From: Psychrobacter sp. FDAARGOS_221
GTDB taxonomy: Bacteria; Pseudomonadota; Gammaproteobacteria; Pseudomonadales; Moraxellaceae
DNA: 64,000 nt
NCBI RefSeq assembly: GCF_002313155.2
Contig: NZ_NWFK02000001.1
Coordinates: 2,976,001-3,040,000 of the forward strand
Direction: 5' to 3'
The translations under genes and the position numbers were made by a program. A model generated the notes under the pieces. It had not been told where the DNA came from. It made no database searches and worked only from the letters and a program-made list of their open reading frames with translations. Each line of letters begins with the position of its first letter. Position 1 is the stretch's first letter. This document shows, in pieces, positions 1 through 8,599 of the stretch.

Positions 1-1049
1 AAGGCTGGGGTGAACTTATCCAATAATAAGCCTGCCAGACCAACGGCGATAATAGAGGGTACAATCGCTGCTGCCATCTCTAAACCATCACGGAAGTTAT
101 CCCAAAAGATTTTTGGAATATTGCCAGCACGTCTTGAGGTTTCAATCCCTAAATCAAGCGCTGCCGCAAAACGGTTGCCTTCATTGGTTTTACAATCACG
201 GGCTTCGACATCGATGTCATCATCTGCCGCCATACTAATAGGCGGAATGCGCGCAGTAATGGCCGTCACTAAAAAGGTGATCACTAACGTTGACCAGAAG
301 AAGACGTTCCAAAACTCCATTAGGCCCAGTGTTTTGGCAACAATTACCATAAACGCTGCTGATACCGTTGAGAACCCAGTGGCGATAATCATCGCTTCAC
401 GCGTCGAGTACATGCCTTTAAGGTAAACACGATTGGTGATTAGCAAGCCAATAGAGTAGCTGCCCACAAATGAGGCCACGGCATCAATAGCAGAAGAACC
501 AGGGGTACGCCAAATAGGCTTCATAATCGGCTGTAGAAGAACACCAATCATTTCGAGCAGACCAAAACCAACCAATGCCGCGAGAATAAGCGCACCAATC
601 GGCACAATCATGCCAACAGGGAGTGCCAATTTCTCAAATAAGAAAGGCATCATATCTGGTGTCATAATCACATCAGGCGCCATGCCCATGACATAAATAG
701 CACCAAGTATGAGACCGGCAACCTTGGCAAGGGTTAACACAATATCGGTCAAGCTTTCTTTATATTTGCCGGTAACGATTGGTTTAAAAGCACCATATAT
801 CATCATTAAGAATAATAAAAATACTGACACACTGTGCATCTCAGTTACTAAGAACTTAGAGGCGTGGTCAAATAAAATGGTGCTTTTATCGTTAATGGTG
901 AAAGGTATAAAGAAGCAGACAATACCGATAATACTGAAAATAATAAGCTGAATAACAGCTCGGCCGCGACTCAGTACAGGCTCATGTGCCGGTTGGTTTA
1001 ACGCAACTTCACTGGGCATGGCTGAGTTAATATTGTGTGGGTCGTTCAT
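1..1049 (-). CDS. YjiH-family (nucleoside-recognition/Gate domain) membrane protein, partial
   Basis: The gene starts at an ATG at 1049, six bases after an AAGGA ribosome site, and runs off the left edge, so about 349 codons are present and the C-terminus is missing. A polar N-terminal tail of about 27 residues is followed by several long hydrophobic helices, for example the stretch beginning AVIQLIIFSIIGIVCFF and the motif GFGLLEMIGVLLQPIMKP. This layout fits YjiH-type proteins with Gate domains. It lies 110 bases downstream of hutU on the same strand, so it is probably cotranscribed with the histidine-degradation genes. A role in moving a histidine-pathway compound is inference; the substrate is not known. 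Confidence 0.7.
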   Translation of the reverse strand, partial: MNDPHNINSAMPSEVALNQPAHEPVLSRGRAVIQLIIFSIIGIVCFFIPFTINDKSTILFDHASKFLVTEMHSVSVFLLFLMMIYGAFKPIVTGKYKESLTDIVLTLAKVAGLILGAIYVMGMAPDVIMTPDMMPFLFEKLALPVGMIVPIGALILAALVGFGLLEMIGVLLQPIMKPIWRTPGSSAIDAVASFVGSYSIGLLITNRVYLKGMYSTREAMIIATGFSTVSAAFMVIVAKTLGLMEFWNVFFWSTLVITFLVTAITARIPPISMAADDDIDVEARDCKTNEGNRFAAALDLGIETSRRAGNIPKIFWDNFRDGLEMAAAIVPSIIAVGLAGLLLDKFTPA

Positions 1050-1159
1050 AAAACATCCTTGTTTTTTGATAGTGGGTCTACTGAATTGCTTGCCATAAAT
1101 TAGTTGCTATAAAAATTGAGTAATATCAAATAATTAATGACAAATATTAACAGCGTGCG

Positions 1160-2878
1160 CTATTTAATCATAGGTAATTTTAAGCCGTACTCTTTCGCTG
1201 TTTTAATCGCTAATTCGTAGCCTGCATCCGCATGACGCATCACACCAGAGCCACAGTCATTGACTAATACACGTGCTAGACGTTTGGCAGCCTCATCGGT
1301 ACCATCAGCAACGATAACCATACCAGAATGCTGTGAGTAACCCATGCCAACACCGCCGCCATGATGCAATGATACCCAAGTAGCACCGCCGGCAACATTT
1401 AGCATGCCATTTAATAATGCCCAGTCAGATACAGCATCACTGCCATCTTGCATGCTTTCGGTTTCACGGTTCGGGCTGGCAACAGAGCCGGTATCTAAAT
1501 GGTCACGACCAATAACGATAGGACCTTTAAGCTCGCCGCTTTTCACCATTTCGTTGAAAGCAAGACCGGCTTTATCACGCTCACCTAAGCCAAGCCAGCA
1601 AATACGGGCAGGCAGACCTTGGAACTTAATACGGTCATTGGCCATATCTAACCAGTTATGTACGTGTTTGTTTTCTGGGAATAGCTCTTTAATCTTTTGG
1701 TCAGTCTTGTAGATGTCTTCTGGATCACCAGATAGTGCTACCCAGCGGAATGGACCTTTGCCTTGACAGAATAGGGGACGCACATATGCAGGAACGAAGC
1801 CTGGGAAGTTAAACGCGTCTTTAATACCTTCATCAAAGGCAACTTGGCGAATGTTATTACCATAGTCAGTGGCAGGCACGCCCATTTTTTGGAATTCAAG
1901 CATGGCTTCAACATGGATGGCACAAGAGCGCGCAGCGTCTTTGGCTACTTTCTCAAATTTGCTTGGATCTTCTTGAGCTGCTTTCCATTCTTCGACAGTC
2001 CAGCCAATAGGCAGATAGCCGTTAACTAAGTCATGTGCAGAGGTTTGGTCGGTCACTAAGTCAGGTTTAATCTCGCCTGCTTTAGCACGTTTTACCATTT
2101 CAGGTAAGATTTCAGCGGCGTTGCCTAGTAGTGCGATAGAAACCGCATCACCAGCTGCAGTATGTTTTTTGATTAGCTCATAAGCGTCATCTAAATCTTT
2201 GGCTTGCATATCGACATAGCCAGTACGTAGGCGGAAATCGATACTGGTTTGCTGACATTCAATGTTTAATGACACCGCGCCAGCGAAAGTTGCTGCTAAT
2301 GGCTGAGCGCCGCCCATACCGCCTAGACCTGCGGTCAGAATCCAGCGGCCTTTCCAGTTATCTGGGCTGGCAGTTTCTGCGCCTGCACCATAATGCTGAC
2401 GACCTGCTTCAGCAAAGGTTTCATACGTACCTTGTACAATACCTTGGGTGCCAATATAAATCCAGCTGCCCGCGGTCATTTGTCCGTACATCATTAAGTC
2501 TTTGCGATCAAGCTCGTTAAAGTGCTCCCAAGTGGCCCATTTAGGCACTAAATTTGAGTTAGCAATTAATACACGCGGTGCATTTTCATGAGTTTGGAAC
2601 ACACCAACCGGCTTGCCTGATTGAACCAATAAGGTTTCATCATCTTCAAGCTGTTTAAGAGATTCTAAAATTTGATCGTAGCATTCCCAGTTACGTGCAG
2701 CACGGCCAATACCGCCATACACGACTAAGCTTTTTGGATTTTCGGCAACGTCTGGGTGTAAGTTATTTTGAATCATACGAAACGGCGCTTCGGTTAACCA
2801 GCTTTTACAAGTTAACGTTGAGCCAGTTGGAGAGGCGATTTCGCGGCTTTCATCTCTGCGAGTAAATTTAGAAGTCAT
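1160..2878 (-). CDS. hutU: Urocanate hydratase (urocanase)
   Basis: A cytosolic NAD+-dependent enzyme of histidine breakdown that hydrates urocanate to imidazolonepropionate. The 572 residues match the full family length of about 555-570. The N-terminus has the family sequence [20 protein letters not shown], then [20 protein letters not shown] and the glycine-rich GGMGGAQP of the NAD-binding core. LPARICW places Cys427 where the family's active-site cysteine is expected (Cys410 in the Pseudomonas enzyme). The gene is divergent from hutC, with a likely HutC operator between them, and is followed by a membrane protein gene. hutH and the other hut genes are not in the window, probably lying beyond the left edge. 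Confidence 0.97.
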   Translation of the reverse strand: MTSKFTRRDESREIASPTGSTLTCKSWLTEAPFRMIQNNLHPDVAENPKSLVVYGGIGRAARNWECYDQILESLKQLEDDETLLVQSGKPVGVFQTHENAPRVLIANSNLVPKWATWEHFNELDRKDLMMYGQMTAGSWIYIGTQGIVQGTYETFAEAGRQHYGAGAETASPDNWKGRWILTAGLGGMGGAQPLAATFAGAVSLNIECQQTSIDFRLRTGYVDMQAKDLDDAYELIKKHTAAGDAVSIALLGNAAEILPEMVKRAKAGEIKPDLVTDQTSAHDLVNGYLPIGWTVEEWKAAQEDPSKFEKVAKDAARSCAIHVEAMLEFQKMGVPATDYGNNIRQVAFDEGIKDAFNFPGFVPAYVRPLFCQGKGPFRWVALSGDPEDIYKTDQKIKELFPENKHVHNWLDMANDRIKFQGLPARICWLGLGERDKAGLAFNEMVKSGELKGPIVIGRDHLDTGSVASPNRETESMQDGSDAVSDWALLNGMLNVAGGATWVSLHHGGGVGMGYSQHSGMVIVADGTDEAAKRLARVLVNDCGSGVMRHADAGYELAIKTAKEYGLKLPMIK

Positions 2879-2942
2879 GGCGAGTCCTTATGCATGATTA
2901 TGGGGAGGGGATATTACAAAAAACGTGGTTAATACCAATAAG

Positions 2943-2954
2943 TTGTATAGACAA
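2943..2954. promoter_or_regulatory. Candidate HutC operator in the hutU-hutC spacer
   Basis: TTGTATAGACAA is an interrupted dyad (TTGT...ACAA) midway in the 262-base divergent spacer, about 65 bases upstream of the hutU start. Known HutC sites are short palindromes of similar shape. It would let HutC repress hutU until urocanate is present and perhaps control itself. This is a motif match only. Confidence 0.45.
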
Positions 2955-3140
2955 ATTATCAAGAATGATATAACTATGCAAGGTTTTTTTTTAACAAAAA
3001 TGTGCTTGTTTGGGCTGTCAGATAGTAGATAGTGGAATATGTTGGTTTAGTGACAGCCATTTTTTAGCTGCTATACTAATGCACTTTATTAATACACTTT
3101 CACTCAATCAATTAACCTACTAATTAATGAGCCCGTTCAC

Positions 3141-3959
3141 ATGGCAAAAAAACCGCAACAAGCAAAACGCACTAAGCCCGCCTATCAGCGCATTAAAGAA
3201 AATATTTTAAAGAATATTCATTCCGGTAAGTGGCAGGCAGGAGAAGCTATTCCAACTGAAATGGCGCTAGCAGAGCGTTTTTCAGTGTCTAGAATGACTG
3301 TCAATAGAGCATTAAAAGAATTAAGCGAAGATCGTGTCTTGGAACGTAGACAAGGCTCAGGCACCTATGTGGCGCAGCAACAGTATAATCATACCGTTGT
3401 TGAAGTGCGTAATATTGCAGCCGATATTAAAGCGGCGGGTAAAGCTTATGAAGCGCAAGTGATCTATCAAAAGCGGCTCAAAATTAGTGAAGTCAGTACT
3501 CATGTGTTGTCCATGTTCAACACCCCTATGATTGACAAAAAAGGGGGCAATAGCATGTGGATTAAAACTGAGATAGCGACCAGTAGCACCCTAAACAAGT
3601 GGCTAGAAAGTGATGAAGATGAGGATATTGATAGCGTTGAGATTGTGCATATTGCCGATGGTAAGCCGGTGCAATTTGAGGAGCGCTGGGTCGATGCCTC
3701 GCTAGTACCAAACTTTATTGATCAAGACTTTACCGTGGTCAATACCAGTGAATATCTGATTGAACAAGCGCCATTACAAGGCGGCAGCTATACCATTCGA
3801 GCAGTCGCTGCACCTAAAAAAGTAGCCAATGCGTTGCAAATCAAAGCAGGCGAGCCAGCCTTACTGCTAAGTCGTCAAACCTATTCAGCAGGCCGTGTAG
3901 TGACCTTTGTTAACATGTGGCATGCTGGAAATGGCTATCAATTTTCAGGCATTTTATAG
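3141..3959 (+). CDS. hutC: Histidine utilisation repressor, GntR family
   Basis: A DNA-binding repressor that senses urocanate. Residues about 14-80 form a GntR winged helix (AYQRIKENILKNIHSGKW, then AERFSVSRMTVNRALKELSE, ending RRQGSGTYV). Residues about 95-270 form the UTRA ligand domain (VEIVHIADGKPVQFEERWVD, later GEPALLLSRQTYS). The length of 272 residues is slightly above the usual 235-250, with extra residues at the N-terminus and an acidic segment near residue 160 (SDEDEDID). It is divergent from hutU, the classic arrangement for autoregulated control of the hut genes. No strong ribosome site precedes the ATG. Confidence 0.9.
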   Translation: MAKKPQQAKRTKPAYQRIKENILKNIHSGKWQAGEAIPTEMALAERFSVSRMTVNRALKELSEDRVLERRQGSGTYVAQQQYNHTVVEVRNIAADIKAAGKAYEAQVIYQKRLKISEVSTHVLSMFNTPMIDKKGGNSMWIKTEIATSSTLNKWLESDEDEDIDSVEIVHIADGKPVQFEERWVDASLVPNFIDQDFTVVNTSEYLIEQAPLQGGSYTIRAVAAPKKVANALQIKAGEPALLLSRQTYSAGRVVTFVNMWHAGNGYQFSGIL

Positions 3960-4014
3960 CTAGCAGAATAAATAACTTGTTTACTAATGGTAAGTTGGCA
4001 TATACTTATGCCTT

Positions 4015-4030
4015 AATAATATATATTATT
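4015..4030. promoter_or_regulatory. Perfect 16-bp palindrome in the promoter of the ArsR-type regulator
   Basis: AATAATATATATTATT is a perfect dyad lying directly against a TATAAT -10 box at 4032-4037. ArsR-family repressors, BigR included, bind AT-rich dyads that overlap their own promoters, so this is the best operator candidate for the repressor starting just downstream. The AT-rich context raises the chance of a coincidental palindrome. Confidence 0.5.
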
Positions 4031-4101
4031 GTATAATATAAGCGTCTCATAAAGGTATATAATAAATGACATTTATAGCCCAATTAAAGGAATGTCATCA
4101 T

Positions 4102-4473
4102 ATGTTAAACAATATCAATGAGATAGAATCTGTTGATTTTGAGGCATTAAAAACATCTGCTTCTAAAGCATCTGCTTTACTCAAATCCTTATCCCATCCT
4201 GACAGACTGTTGTTACTGTGCCAATTGGTACAAGGTGAGTCATGTGTGCGTGATTTGGAGGTGACAACCGGCATTAGACAGCCCAGCCTATCACAACAGC
4301 TTGGTGTGTTACGTGAATCTGAATTGGTTAGCACCAGACGTGAAGGTAGACAGATTTTTTATAGTATTGCCAGTGACGATGCGCTGTCTGTGATGCGAGT
4401 GTTGTATCAGCTATATTGTGCACCGCAGCAGTCAGAAGATAAAAACAAGCAGTCACAGTCACAGGTTTCATAA
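4102..4473 (+). CDS. ArsR-family repressor, BigR/SqrR-like (persulfide-sensing type)
   Basis: A small winged-helix repressor. The segment SLSHPDRLLLLCQLVQGESC, then TGIRQPSLSQQLGVLRESEL and RREGRQIFYSI, closely follows BigR. Cysteines in LVQGESCV and near the C-terminus (LYQLYCAP) sit where BigR/SqrR proteins form the sulfur-bridged sensing pair. The start at 4102 has AAGGAA nine bases upstream; an in-frame ATG at 4066 would add 12 residues and also has a weak ribosome site. Two YeeE/YedE transporter genes follow about 290 bases downstream on the same strand, the usual partners of such regulators. The inferred role is derepression of sulfur-handling genes by reactive sulfur species. Confidence 0.78.
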   Translation: MLNNINEIESVDFEALKTSASKASALLKSLSHPDRLLLLCQLVQGESCVRDLEVTTGIRQPSLSQQLGVLRESELVSTRREGRQIFYSIASDDALSVMRVLYQLYCAPQQSEDKNKQSQSQVS

Positions 4474-4497
4474 CCAGCCGCTTAACTGTTTAAAAAA

Positions 4498-4560
4498 TTA
4501 GCTACTTCAAAATAAGCTACTTAAAAATCAGTTACTAAAAAGTCAGCTGCTTGATAAAAC
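4498..4560. repeat. Degenerate tandem repeat, about four copies of a 15-16 bp unit
   Basis: Four adjacent units (4498-4513, 4514-4529, 4530-4544, 4545-4560) share the core AGCTACTTxAAAA with drift. They lie just after the BigR-like gene and before its terminator. No function is evident. Confidence 0.6.
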
Positions 4561-4629
4561 AAATGATGTGCCAGGTAGCGTTTACATTATCGATTATCGA
4601 TACCCCTGACGCTGACAGATATCACTATG

Positions 4630-4660
4630 GGCCACAATAACTGTGGCCTATTTGTTTTTT
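4630..4660 (+). terminator. Rho-independent terminator after the BigR-like gene
   Basis: GGCCACA pairs with TGTGGCC around a five-base loop, followed by TATTTGTTTTTT. It would separate the regulator transcript from the YeeE/YedE pair, suggesting the transporters have their own promoter or are read through. Confidence 0.75.
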
Positions 4661-4764
4661 GTGGAACAGTGCTTTAAGGATTAACGCTTACTTTATCGGT
4701 TAATGCATAACCGTTCTTAATGTCCAAATTTTGTAATCAGCCAAACGTTATTTAGGAAATATAT

Positions 4765-5193
4765 ATGCAAAGTGGTATAGATATGGCGAACTTTACGCCG
4801 TGGAGCGCCTTGATTGGCGGTATTATGATTGGTCTGGCAGCTTCGATTCTTATTGTCGGTATTGGCAAAATCATGGGCATGAGTGGAATTTTGAAAAGCA
4901 GCCTAGTGAGCTTACCTCGCTTTAGCTGGCAGTTGATGTTTGTTATCGGTATGGCCATCACTACTTGGCTGTATAGTTTATTCGTTGGATTCCCAGAGCT
5001 TGAGATGGGGCAGCCACTTTGGAAAATAATAGCGGCAGGTTTACTGGTTGGTTTTGGGACACGGTTGGGTTCAGGCTGTACCAGTGGTCACGGTATTTGT
5101 GGTATTTCACGCCTATCAGGTCGCTCGATTACAGCAACCGTACTGTTCTTATTTAGCGGTATTGTCACAGCGACCTTATTTGCAATGGCTTAG
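4765..5193 (+). CDS. YeeE/YedE family sulfur-transport membrane protein, first half
   Basis: 142 residues with about four hydrophobic helices and the signature GFGTRLGSGCTSGHGICG near residue 100, whose conserved cysteine is the sulfur-handling residue in YeeE-type channels. The family imports thiosulfate or related sulfur compounds. Single-unit proteins of this length act with a second half, found here 49 bases downstream. An AGGAA ribosome site lies six bases before the ATG. With the BigR-like gene upstream this forms a PmpAB-like arrangement known from sulfide-detoxification loci. The precise substrate cannot be read from the sequence. Confidence 0.88.
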   Translation: MQSGIDMANFTPWSALIGGIMIGLAASILIVGIGKIMGMSGILKSSLVSLPRFSWQLMFVIGMAITTWLYSLFVGFPELEMGQPLWKIIAAGLLVGFGTRLGSGCTSGHGICGISRLSGRSITATVLFLFSGIVTATLFAMA

Positions 5194-5242
5194 CTAAGGC
5201 TTTTATCAGCATTGTAAAACTTACCTGTATTGAGATAATAAA

Positions 5243-5692
5243 ATGAACACATCAAATAAAACCAATCCAATTACGCTAATTATCAGTCTATTATCAGGTT
5301 CCATTTTTACCATTGGCCTTATCGTCTCTGGCATGGTTAATCCAGAAAAAGTATTGGGTTTCTTACGCCTATTTCATGGCTGGGATCCGTCGCTCGGTTT
5401 GGTTATGGGCGGCGGTATTGCCGTAGCAATGCCAACTTTCTTTTATGTGAAATCACGTATTGCTAAAGGCGAGAAAGCGATAGACGAGGGCAACTTTGAT
5501 TTACCAAAAGCGACCAAGATTACACCGCAACTGGCCATTGGTAGTCTTATCTTTGGTATTGGCTGGGGCATGCTTGGGTTTTGTCCAGCGCCTGTATTGG
5601 TTACTGCATTTGCCGGCTACATAGAGTCGATGATATTTGTGGTCGCGATGCTGGCAGGATTCTGGTTATACGCTAAATTAATCAAAAACTAG
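5243..5692 (+). CDS. YeeE/YedE-type transporter, second half (DUF6691 family)
   Basis: 149 residues with four or five predicted helices. Key segments are GMVNPEKVLGFLRLFHGWDP near the N-terminus and GIGWGMLGFCPAPVLV near residue 110, the latter carrying the conserved GxCPxP cysteine motif of the partner subunit. It sits 49 bases after the first half, and the two together are expected to rebuild one YeeE-like sulfur channel. A weak GAGATA ribosome site precedes the ATG. Confidence 0.88.
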   Translation: MNTSNKTNPITLIISLLSGSIFTIGLIVSGMVNPEKVLGFLRLFHGWDPSLGLVMGGGIAVAMPTFFYVKSRIAKGEKAIDEGNFDLPKATKITPQLAIGSLIFGIGWGMLGFCPAPVLVTAFAGYIESMIFVVAMLAGFWLYAKLIKN

Positions 5693-5852
5693 ACGTTAAT
5701 CTGAATCTATAGGGGCTAGATATTCCTAATCAAATGGTCGTCCTTTCTAATATAAACATAGTTTGATATATAAATTAAATGCTAAACTGCTAACACAGGG
5801 ATACTAGATTCTCATAAAACAATAACTAGCCATAATTTCCTAGGTCAACAAT

Positions 5853-6797
5853 ATGACTCCTATATACACTGCATTGGCTGTACTAGTAACCTTTATTTGG
5901 GGTGTGAACTTTACCTTTATTGCATGGGGACTTGAAAGCTTTCCACCGTTAATGCTCTCCGCCCTGCGTTTTTTCTTTACCGCTGTACCATTGATTTTCT
6001 TACTAAAGCCGCCAAAATTTAACCGTACATTATTTATCTATGCTATCGGCACATTTGTCATGCAGTATGCTTTTGTATTTACTGCCATGCACTTAGGTGC
6101 ATCAGCAGGATTGACGGCACTTCTGCTACAAGTTCAGATTTTTATCACCGTATTTCTGGCATATTTTATATTGGGTGAGGCAGTGAGTCGCTTGCAAATC
6201 ATTGGTATGCTAATTGGTGTGCTAGGGCTTAGCGTCATCGCGTTAAATCTTGGTGGTGATATGCCTTTGGCTGGGTTTGTCTGTATCTTGATTGCGGCCA
6301 TAGGTTGGAGCTTTGGCAATATTGCTTCAAAACAGGCATCAACACAAGCGGCGCAGCAAGCAGCAAACGGAATTATTATTTCGTCTAATACTGGGAAGAA
6401 CAAGGCATCCGCGTTGTCTGCTCTCACTCTTGTGGTTTGGGGTGGTCTGATCGCTTGTGTGGTTTTAACTCTATCTTCTCTCATATTTGAGACTGAGGCA
6501 TGGCAGCTGGCGACGTTTACCGAGGCATCGCTTAAGTCTTGGTTATCACTTGGGTTTATTGTGTATGTCTCAACTTTGATAGGCTTTGGACTATGGGCGC
6601 ATCTGCTTAGTCAAAATACGGCTTCTAAGGTTATGCCATTTGCTCTATTGGTGCCAGTATTTGGAATGACAACCTCCGTATTGCTCACAGGAGAGGTCGT
6701 GACATGGTGGAAGATGCTGGCAATGGTATTGATATTATCGGGGTTGGTGTTAGCGAATATGAAAATTAAACTAGGAAAAAAGCTCCAGCCAATATGA
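5853..6797 (+). CDS. EamA-type DMT exporter, O-acetylserine/cysteine exporter-like
   Basis: An inner-membrane protein of 314 residues with ten predicted helices in two EamA repeats. The start (LAVLVTFIWGVNFTFIAWGL), PPLMLSALRF and the second half (GFGLWAHLLSQNTASKVMPF, LLVPVFGMTTSVLL) follow the E. coli EamA (YdeD) pattern, which exports O-acetylserine and cysteine. A hydrophilic insert near residues 165-185 (SKQASTQAAQQAANG) lies between the repeats. Lying next to the sulfur-transport pair makes a sulfur-amino-acid role attractive, but DMT substrates are hard to predict. Confidence 0.75.
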   Translation: MTPIYTALAVLVTFIWGVNFTFIAWGLESFPPLMLSALRFFFTAVPLIFLLKPPKFNRTLFIYAIGTFVMQYAFVFTAMHLGASAGLTALLLQVQIFITVFLAYFILGEAVSRLQIIGMLIGVLGLSVIALNLGGDMPLAGFVCILIAAIGWSFGNIASKQASTQAAQQAANGIIISSNTGKNKASALSALTLVVWGGLIACVVLTLSSLIFETEAWQLATFTEASLKSWLSLGFIVYVSTLIGFGLWAHLLSQNTASKVMPFALLVPVFGMTTSVLLTGEVVTWWKMLAMVLILSGLVLANMKIKLGKKLQPI

Positions 6798-6819
6798 TGT
6801 TATGTACTTATTCCTATAT

Positions 6820-6848
6820 TTGCTGTTAACTTGATTGTCCCGTATAAT
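6820..6848 (+). promoter_or_regulatory. Candidate promoter for the rtcB leader, overlapping a T7-promoter-like sequence
   Basis: TTGCTG at 6820-6825 and a perfect TATAAT at 6843-6848 are separated by 17 bases, a good sigma-70 spacing. The -10 box is the start of TAATACGACTCACTTTA (6845-6861), which differs from the phage T7 promoter core at one base. Confidence 0.5.
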
Positions 6849-6917
6849 ACGACTCACTTTATCAATCCACGCCATGACACATCTGTGTATTTGGCCACAA
6901 CCTACGGAGGAATCAGC

Positions 6918-7004
6918 ATGTATTTGTTTCAAAAAACTGTATTACAGATGACGCAAAACACAATGAGCGATGACCTCGGTACGGTTCATCTAAGCGATAA
7001 CTAA
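6918..7004 (+). CDS. Possible 28-residue leader peptide upstream of rtcB
   Basis: A short ORF (MYLFQKTVLQMTQ at its start, HLSDN at its end) preceded by a strong ribosome site, GGAGG nine bases before the ATG. It lies downstream of a good promoter and upstream of two hairpins, the second ending in a T run, so the layout resembles an attenuation leader. The peptide has no run of a single amino acid. It could instead be a free small protein or a chance ORF in an RNA leader. The spacer 6798-7230 holds nothing else gene-like. Confidence 0.4.
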   Translation: MYLFQKTVLQMTQNTMSDDLGTVHLSDN

Positions 7005-7031
7005 GCTTATTCTACCTCGATCATTTCTCTA

Positions 7032-7046
7032 GGCCAGCGACTGGTC
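7032..7046 (+). other. Hairpin in the rtcB leader
   Basis: GGCCAG and CTGGTC pair around CGA, 27 bases after the leader ORF stop and 24 bases before the terminator-like hairpin. It may be part of an attenuation structure. Confidence 0.35.
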
Positions 7047-7070
7047 ACATTCCAATTTGCATTGTCTTAA

Positions 7071-7099
7071 CTCATTGACCTTAGGTTAGTGGGCTTTTT
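7071..7099 (+). terminator. Terminator or attenuator before rtcB
   Basis: CTCATTGACC pairs with GGTTAGTGGG over ten positions (with G-T wobbles) around TTA, followed by CTTTTT. It lies between the leader ORF and rtcB, 132 bases before the rtcB start, so it would either end the small leader transcript or control read-through into rtcB. Confidence 0.6.
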
Positions 7100-7230
7100 G
7101 CGTCTGTCACTTATCACAGTTTCAACTCACAACAATCTATTAATAAAAAAACAAATATAAAGCGAATGGTGCTTTTTTAAATCAATTTGATTAACAAGCA
7201 CATTCGATTAAAAATAAAGGTAATAACAAA

Positions 7231-8445
7231 ATGGGCATACAGCTAATTTTGAATGAAAACAGTAAAAAGGGCGTACCGGTTAAGGTGTACACCCAAGATA
7301 TCGCGCAAGAGGCGATACAGCAATTACGTAATATGGCACAGCTCGAGTTTGTGCACTCACATATTGCGGTGATGCCAGATGTGCATGTAGGAAAAGGCGC
7401 GACAGTGGGCAGTGTAATCCCGACTAAATCCGCCATTATCCCCGCCGCAGTCGGTGTTGATATTGGCTGTGGTATGAATGCGGTGCGTACCTCGCTAACC
7501 GCCAGCGACTTGCCAGACAGCCTAAGAGCCGTACGCTCAGCGATCGAGAAGCAAGTGCCGGTTGGCTTTAATATGCACAATCAAATCACAGCCAAAGCCT
7601 CGACGCTTGATCCGCTCGGTAAACGCTTAAAGCCAATTACCGATAAGCACCCAGGTCTGTTAAAGATGCTTAAAGGTTTTGAGCGTACCTGGGCTAAGCA
7701 GCTCGGTACGCTTGGCGGTGGCAACCACTTTATCGAAATTTGTCTCGATGAGAATGACGATGTGTGGGTGATGCTGCACTCGGGAAGCCGAGGTATTGGC
7801 AACTGTATCGGTCGCTATTTTATTAATTTGGCCAAAAAAGAGCATCAATCACGCTTTGGTCATGTGCCTGATAAAGACCTGTCTTATTTTGCTGAAGGCT
7901 CAAGCAGCTTTGATGACTATGTCGAAGCGGTACAGTGGGCGCAGGATTATGCGGTGCAAAACCGCAAAGAGATGATGCGCTTGGTATTAAGTGCGATGCA
8001 GTCCAAGCAGGCAGGATTACCCCAATTTACCTTGACCAAAGAAGCCATTAACTGTCACCACAACTATGTGGAAGAAGAGACACATTTTGGCGAAAACGTC
8101 TATGTCACTCGTAAAGGCGCTATTAGTGCTTACGAGGGTGAACTGGGTATTATTCCAGGCTCAATGGGGGCTAAGTCCTTTATCGTGCGTGGCCTTGGTA
8201 ATGAAGAGTCCTTTTGCTCATGTTCACATGGAGCAGGACGCAAGATGAGCCGAACCAAAGCATCTAAAACCTTTACTGTTGATGAGCTTAAAGCACAAAC
8301 CGCAGGCGTTGAGTGTAAAAAAGACAAAAGCGTACTTGATGAAATCCCTGGTGCGTACAAAGACATCGATGAGGTCATGGACAACCAAAAAGACTTGGTC
8401 GAGGTGGTGCATACCTTAAAGCAGGTGCTTTGTGTCAAGGGTTAG
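7231..8445 (+). CDS. rtcB: RNA-splicing ligase RtcB
   Basis: A GTP- and Mn2+-dependent ligase joining RNA ends with 2',3'-cyclic phosphate or 3'-phosphate to 5'-OH, used in RNA repair. The 404 residues match E. coli RtcB (408) in full. Visible motifs are MPDVHVGKGATVGSVIP, GVDIGCGM (Cys80 metal ligand), GGGNHFIEICLDE, MLHSGSRGIG, INCHHNYV and SCSHGAGR, in which His333 is the guanylated residue. The start is preceded by AAAGGTAATAACAAA. No rtcA or rtcR lies nearby, so the usual sigma-54 control is not apparent; an unusual leader with a hairpin terminator precedes it, and a small basic protein gene follows. Confidence 0.96.
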   Translation: MGIQLILNENSKKGVPVKVYTQDIAQEAIQQLRNMAQLEFVHSHIAVMPDVHVGKGATVGSVIPTKSAIIPAAVGVDIGCGMNAVRTSLTASDLPDSLRAVRSAIEKQVPVGFNMHNQITAKASTLDPLGKRLKPITDKHPGLLKMLKGFERTWAKQLGTLGGGNHFIEICLDENDDVWVMLHSGSRGIGNCIGRYFINLAKKEHQSRFGHVPDKDLSYFAEGSSSFDDYVEAVQWAQDYAVQNRKEMMRLVLSAMQSKQAGLPQFTLTKEAINCHHNYVEEETHFGENVYVTRKGAISAYEGELGIIPGSMGAKSFIVRGLGNEESFCSCSHGAGRKMSRTKASKTFTVDELKAQTAGVECKKDKSVLDEIPGAYKDIDEVMDNQKDLVEVVHTLKQVLCVKG

Positions 8446-8446
8446 T

Positions 8447-8545
8447 TCTGCGAACTCTTTCAGTCTGCTACGTTGTTAATCTCGCTTGAAGTACTAGGCG
8501 TACATCAGCACTCGATTGCCTCGTAGCAAAATGAAATAGTAACGA
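8447..8545. repeat. REP-like palindromic element
   Basis: TGCTACG at 8466-8472 is inverted as CGTAGCA at 8522-8528, with further imperfect pairing inward (AATCTCG against CGATTG) and outward (CTTTCA against TGAAAT). The centre holds GTACTAGGCGTAC. It lies in the gap after rtcB. The shape suits a dispersed palindromic repeat; no second copy was seen in this window. Confidence 0.45.
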
Positions 8546-8599
8546 ATAACCCTTTATAGTAAGAAAAATAGGTCGGTCAACATATTAAGGAGAATAAAA

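Noticed and set aside
10..951. Plus-strand ORFs at the left edge (138 and 80 residues)
   Set aside because: They are antisense shadows of the membrane protein gene read on the minus strand, which has a good ribosome site and proper hydrophobic helices.
7191..8438. Antisense ORFs over rtcB
   Set aside because: They lie opposite conserved RtcB motifs and have no ribosome sites; not treated as genes.
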